Shown piece after piece: positions 61,561 to 64,000 of a stretch of 64,000 nucleotides of DNA. Under the pieces are notes generated by a model. That model saw nothing but the letters and a program-made list of their open reading frames with translations, searched no databases and was not told the DNA's origin. Position 1 is the stretch's first letter. Every line of letters starts with the position of its first letter. Both the position numbers and the translations under genes were made by a program. The DNA comes from Natronoglomus mannanivorans. Lineage in GTDB: Archaea > Halobacteriota > Halobacteria > Halobacteriales > Natrialbaceae. The stretch spans positions 558,001 to 622,000 of the forward strand of contig JAOPKB010000001.1 in assembly GCA_025517485.1 (NCBI GenBank), in the 5' to 3' direction.

Positions 61561-64000
61561 TCAATCGGACGCCAACAACGTCGCTTCCGGCGGCTCGCCC
61601 CGCTCGAGTCGCGAGCGGTTCGAGGTCGAATCCTTCTCGACGCGTACGAGATCGTCGGCCGCACCGACGAGTTCCTCGTCGTGGCTGACGACGACGATCT
61701 GCTCGACGCCGAGGTCGCGCATCGACTCGACCAGCGAGACGAGTTGCGTGACGTGGCCCGAATCCAGAAACACCGTCGGTTCGTCCAGAATCAGCGGCGG
61801 CATCGGCGCCGTTCCTTCGACGCCCTCGGCGAGCAACCGATAGATCGCACATCGCAAGCTGAGGTTGAACAGCGCCCGCTCGCCGCCCGACAACTGTTCG
61901 GGCTCGAGCGGTTCGCCGTCTTTCTGGTAGACCGTCAGCCGGTACTCGCCGTCGAGGTCGATCGAGGCGTAGGAGTCGTTCTGATAGACCAGATCGAACG
62001 TCTCGTTCAACAGCCGCTCGAGCGTCTCGACGTTTCGCTGTCGCAACTCCGTCCGCAGGTCGCCGTAGGTCGCCTGCAGGGTCTCGGCTTCCTCGTACAG
62101 CGACTCGAGATCGGAACAGCGGGCGTCGACGTCCTCGAGGCGCTCTCGAAGAGTCTCGAGTTCCTCGAGTTCGTTCTCGACGGCCCCGATGGCGTTCTGG
62201 AGGTTGGTCCGGCGGTCCAGTAACGTCTCGAGTTCCGCCTCGACCTGCTCGATGTACTCCGCGGCGTTTTCTCGCTCCGAGCGAGCCTGCTCGATCCGGT
62301 CTTCGTCGAACTCGTCTTCGAGTTCGCGTTTTCGCTCCCGTTTGTCCGAGAGGCGGTTCCGACGCTCGTCGTTGAGCTCCGCCTTGTTCGCCCGACGTTC
62401 GCGGTCGGCCTCGATGTCGCTCTCGAGCGACTCGATCTCTGTGGCGAGTTCAGAGACTCGTCGGAGCTGCCCGAGCGTCTCCTTGAGCCCGCTCCGGGCG
62501 CCGTTGATCTCGCCGAGCTCGCTGCGGCGTTCGTCGGCCGTCGTTTCGATCTCGTCGGCGTCGGCGCGCTTTTCCTCGGCGTCGGCCTCGAGGTCTTCGG
62601 CCCGCTGGCGGAGGTCGTCGCGTTGCTCACGCCGCTGGGAGAGGGTCTCGCGTTTCTCCGCGAGTAACTGCTCGACGTTCTCTCGGTTGGTCTCGAGCTG
62701 TTCGACCTCCCGTTCGGCCTCACACAGCTCCTCGGCTCGCTCGAGACGCTCCGCCACTATCTCGAGTTCCGCCTGTAACTCCTCCTGGCGCTCCTCGAAA
62801 TCAGCCAGTTCCTCGCGGCGCTCGGCGAGTACGTCGACGTGGGGCGAGTCCTCGACTGGCTGGCCGCACTCGGGGCACTTGCCCGCCTCGAGTAACTCCT
62901 CGCCCTCCTCGATCGAGGCCGTGGTCGCGTCGATCGTCGCGGAGACGTCGGCGAGCTCCGATCGCAACTCCTCGCGCTCGTTCGCGAGTTCCTCGCGGTG
63001 GTCGGCGGCCTCGCCGAAGGCGACCGGGGCGTCGTCGAACTCGCTTCGTCGGGTTTCGATCTTCTCGGCGAGTTCCTCGACGGTCGCCTCGCGTTCTTCG
63101 ATCGTCGACTCGTCCTCGGCCAGCGTCTCTGCGAGCTCGTCGGCGTCGGCTCGTTTTCGCTCGGCTTCGGACTCGAGTTCCTCGGCGCGCTCGCGAAGTC
63201 GGGTCACCTCACCAGTGTGTTCCTGAATCGCGAGCCGGAGTTCCTCGAGCCCTTCACGAAGGGCTTCGTCTTGGGCCTCGAGTCGGTCGATCAGCTCCTC
63301 GACGGTCTCGTTCGACGTGGTAGGATCGAGATCGGTGGTCGGGTCCGAGTCGGTCTCGGTCTCTCTCTCGAGATTGACGTCGACGTCGACCCCGACATCC
63401 AGCTCGAGTTCGAGACTCGCTCCGACCTCGAGTTCGGACAGGACCGCCGCTCGTTCGTCCTCGTACTCCTCACACTCCTCTCGGCGCACTCGAATTCGCT
63501 CTTTGAGGTCCTCGCGTTCCCCCTCGGTCTCGGTGATCGTCGACCGCAACGCCTCGATCTCCTCGGCGAGGTCCGCCATTTCTTCACGGGTCTCCTCGTG
63601 GCGCTCGAGGACGTCCTCGGCGGTCTCGAGCGTTCGCTCGGCCTCGTCGCGCTGGGACTCGTAGTGTTCGATCTGCTCTGTGACCTCCGTGTGCTTCGAT
63701 TCGAGGCCGTTCAGGCGCTCGTGGAGGTCTTTGTCCTCTTTGGTCTCGACCTGTTCGCGAAGGTTCTCCCGAACCTCGCGCTGGCCGTCGAGGACGGTCT
63801 TCACGCCGAGACGGGCGTCGCTGGCCCGTTCGCGGTACTCCTCGAGCGCGCCGAGCTGGAGGAGGTCGTCGATCATGTCCTGGCGGTCACTCGGCGAGGC
63901 GTGGATCAGTTTGTTGACCTCGCCCTGGCGGACGTAGGCGCAGTTGACGAAGGCGTCGGCGTCCATCCGCAACAGTTCGGTGACCTCCCGACGGACGTCG
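61561..64000 (-). CDS. rad50: DNA double-strand break repair ATPase Rad50 (N-terminus beyond window)
   Basis: The frame continues through the right edge; about 813 residues are visible, with the N-terminal ~100 (including Walker A) missing. The visible part starts just before the Q-loop region [11 protein letters not shown], then has a long coiled coil with a zinc hook CPECGQPV near 62860-62880. It ends with the ABC signature [11 protein letters not shown] and Walker [14 protein letters not shown]. Rad50 with Mre11 tethers and processes DNA ends. An Asp/Glu-rich insertion with DVDVDVN-type repeats lies in the coil at about 63350-63450. Confidence 0.95.
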   Translation of the reverse strand, partial: DVRREVTELLRMDADAFVNCAYVRQGEVNKLIHASPSDRQDMIDDLLQLGALEEYRERASDARLGVKTVLDGQREVRENLREQVETKEDKDLHERLNGLESKHTEVTEQIEHYESQRDEAERTLETAEDVLERHEETREEMADLAEEIEALRSTITETEGEREDLKERIRVRREECEEYEDERAAVLSELEVGASLELELDVGVDVDVNLERETETDSDPTTDLDPTTSNETVEELIDRLEAQDEALREGLEELRLAIQEHTGEVTRLRERAEELESEAERKRADADELAETLAEDESTIEEREATVEELAEKIETRRSEFDDAPVAFGEAADHREELANEREELRSELADVSATIDATTASIEEGEELLEAGKCPECGQPVEDSPHVDVLAERREELADFEERQEELQAELEIVAERLERAEELCEAEREVEQLETNRENVEQLLAEKRETLSQRREQRDDLRQRAEDLEADAEEKRADADEIETTADERRSELGEINGARSGLKETLGQLRRVSELATEIESLESDIEADRERRANKAELNDERRNRLSDKRERKRELEDEFDEDRIEQARSERENAAEYIEQVEAELETLLDRRTNLQNAIGAVENELEELETLRERLEDVDARCSDLESLYEEAETLQATYGDLRTELRQRNVETLERLLNETFDLVYQNDSYASIDLDGEYRLTVYQKDGEPLEPEQLSGGERALFNLSLRCAIYRLLAEGVEGTAPMPPLILDEPTVFLDSGHVTQLVSLVESMRDLGVEQIVVVSHDEELVGAADDLVRVEKDSTSNRSRLERGEPPEATLLASD

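Overview
The window is high-GC archaeal DNA from a halophile (class Halobacteria). The evidence is very acidic proteins, Tat-dependent lipoproteins with long acidic Gly/Asn/Asp linkers, TATA boxes about 25 bases before start codons of apparently leaderless genes, a CDC48 ATPase, a TFB-like protein, TrmB regulators, DacZ, a HalOD1 protein, Rad50, a family B DNA polymerase and an intron-containing tRNA-Gln(TTG). Heavy use of CTCGAG and the gene content hint at the Natrialbales, but that placement is a guess.

Layout. 0-1.8 kb: two divergent secreted Gln/Asn-rich repeat proteins, the first cut by the window edge. 1.8-7.4 kb: larC, a CDC48 ATPase, a small membrane protein and an EamA transporter. 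7.4-14.2 kb: a five-gene dipeptide/oligopeptide ABC transporter operon on the minus strand. 14.3-19.8 kb: RNase H-like protein, DUF4397 lipid-free Tat protein, malic enzyme/phosphotransacetylase fusion, CoaD, a single-cyclin TFB-like protein and a 57-residue Cys-containing protein. 20-20.2 kb: tRNA-Leu(TAG) with a second copy of its 3' end exactly 100 bases downstream. 20.8-25.4 kb: dacZ-mscS (c-di-AMP synthase and mechanosensitive channel), nucleoside phosphorylase, DUF488, cytidine deaminase and an F420-dependent oxidoreductase.

25.6-38.9 kb is a maltodextrin-type island bounded by two related TrmB regulators: SBP, two permeases and an ATPase, a GH15 glucoamylase-like enzyme, a GH13 enzyme and an unassigned, probably TIM-barrel glycosidase-like protein. 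The transporter would import oligosaccharides that the enzymes trim to glucose, with the TrmB proteins as sugar sensors. 39.1-46 kb: an ABC-2 exporter, DUF420 protein, DnaJ-domain protein, HalOD1 protein and bacterial-type leucyl-tRNA synthetase. 46-48 kb is a compositionally distinct AT-rich patch with a tiny membrane protein, followed by the intron-bearing tRNA-Gln and a multi-zinc HNH endonuclease.

48-64 kb: zinc-ribbon protein, DtxR-family regulator with a ferritin-like protein, an RHH/winged-helix protein with an SD-repeat linker, an APC permease with a universal stress protein, sufCBD, polB, a three-gene set of small haloarchaeal proteins, and rad50 running off the right edge. No CRISPR array, rRNA, intact transposase or prophage was seen. 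Most of the window is ordinary chromosome. The points most worth following up are the Gln/Asn-repeat secreted pair, the unassigned glycosidase-like gene, the tRNA-Leu scar, the suf operator candidate, the AT-rich patch with the HNH gene, and the RHH/winged-helix protein.
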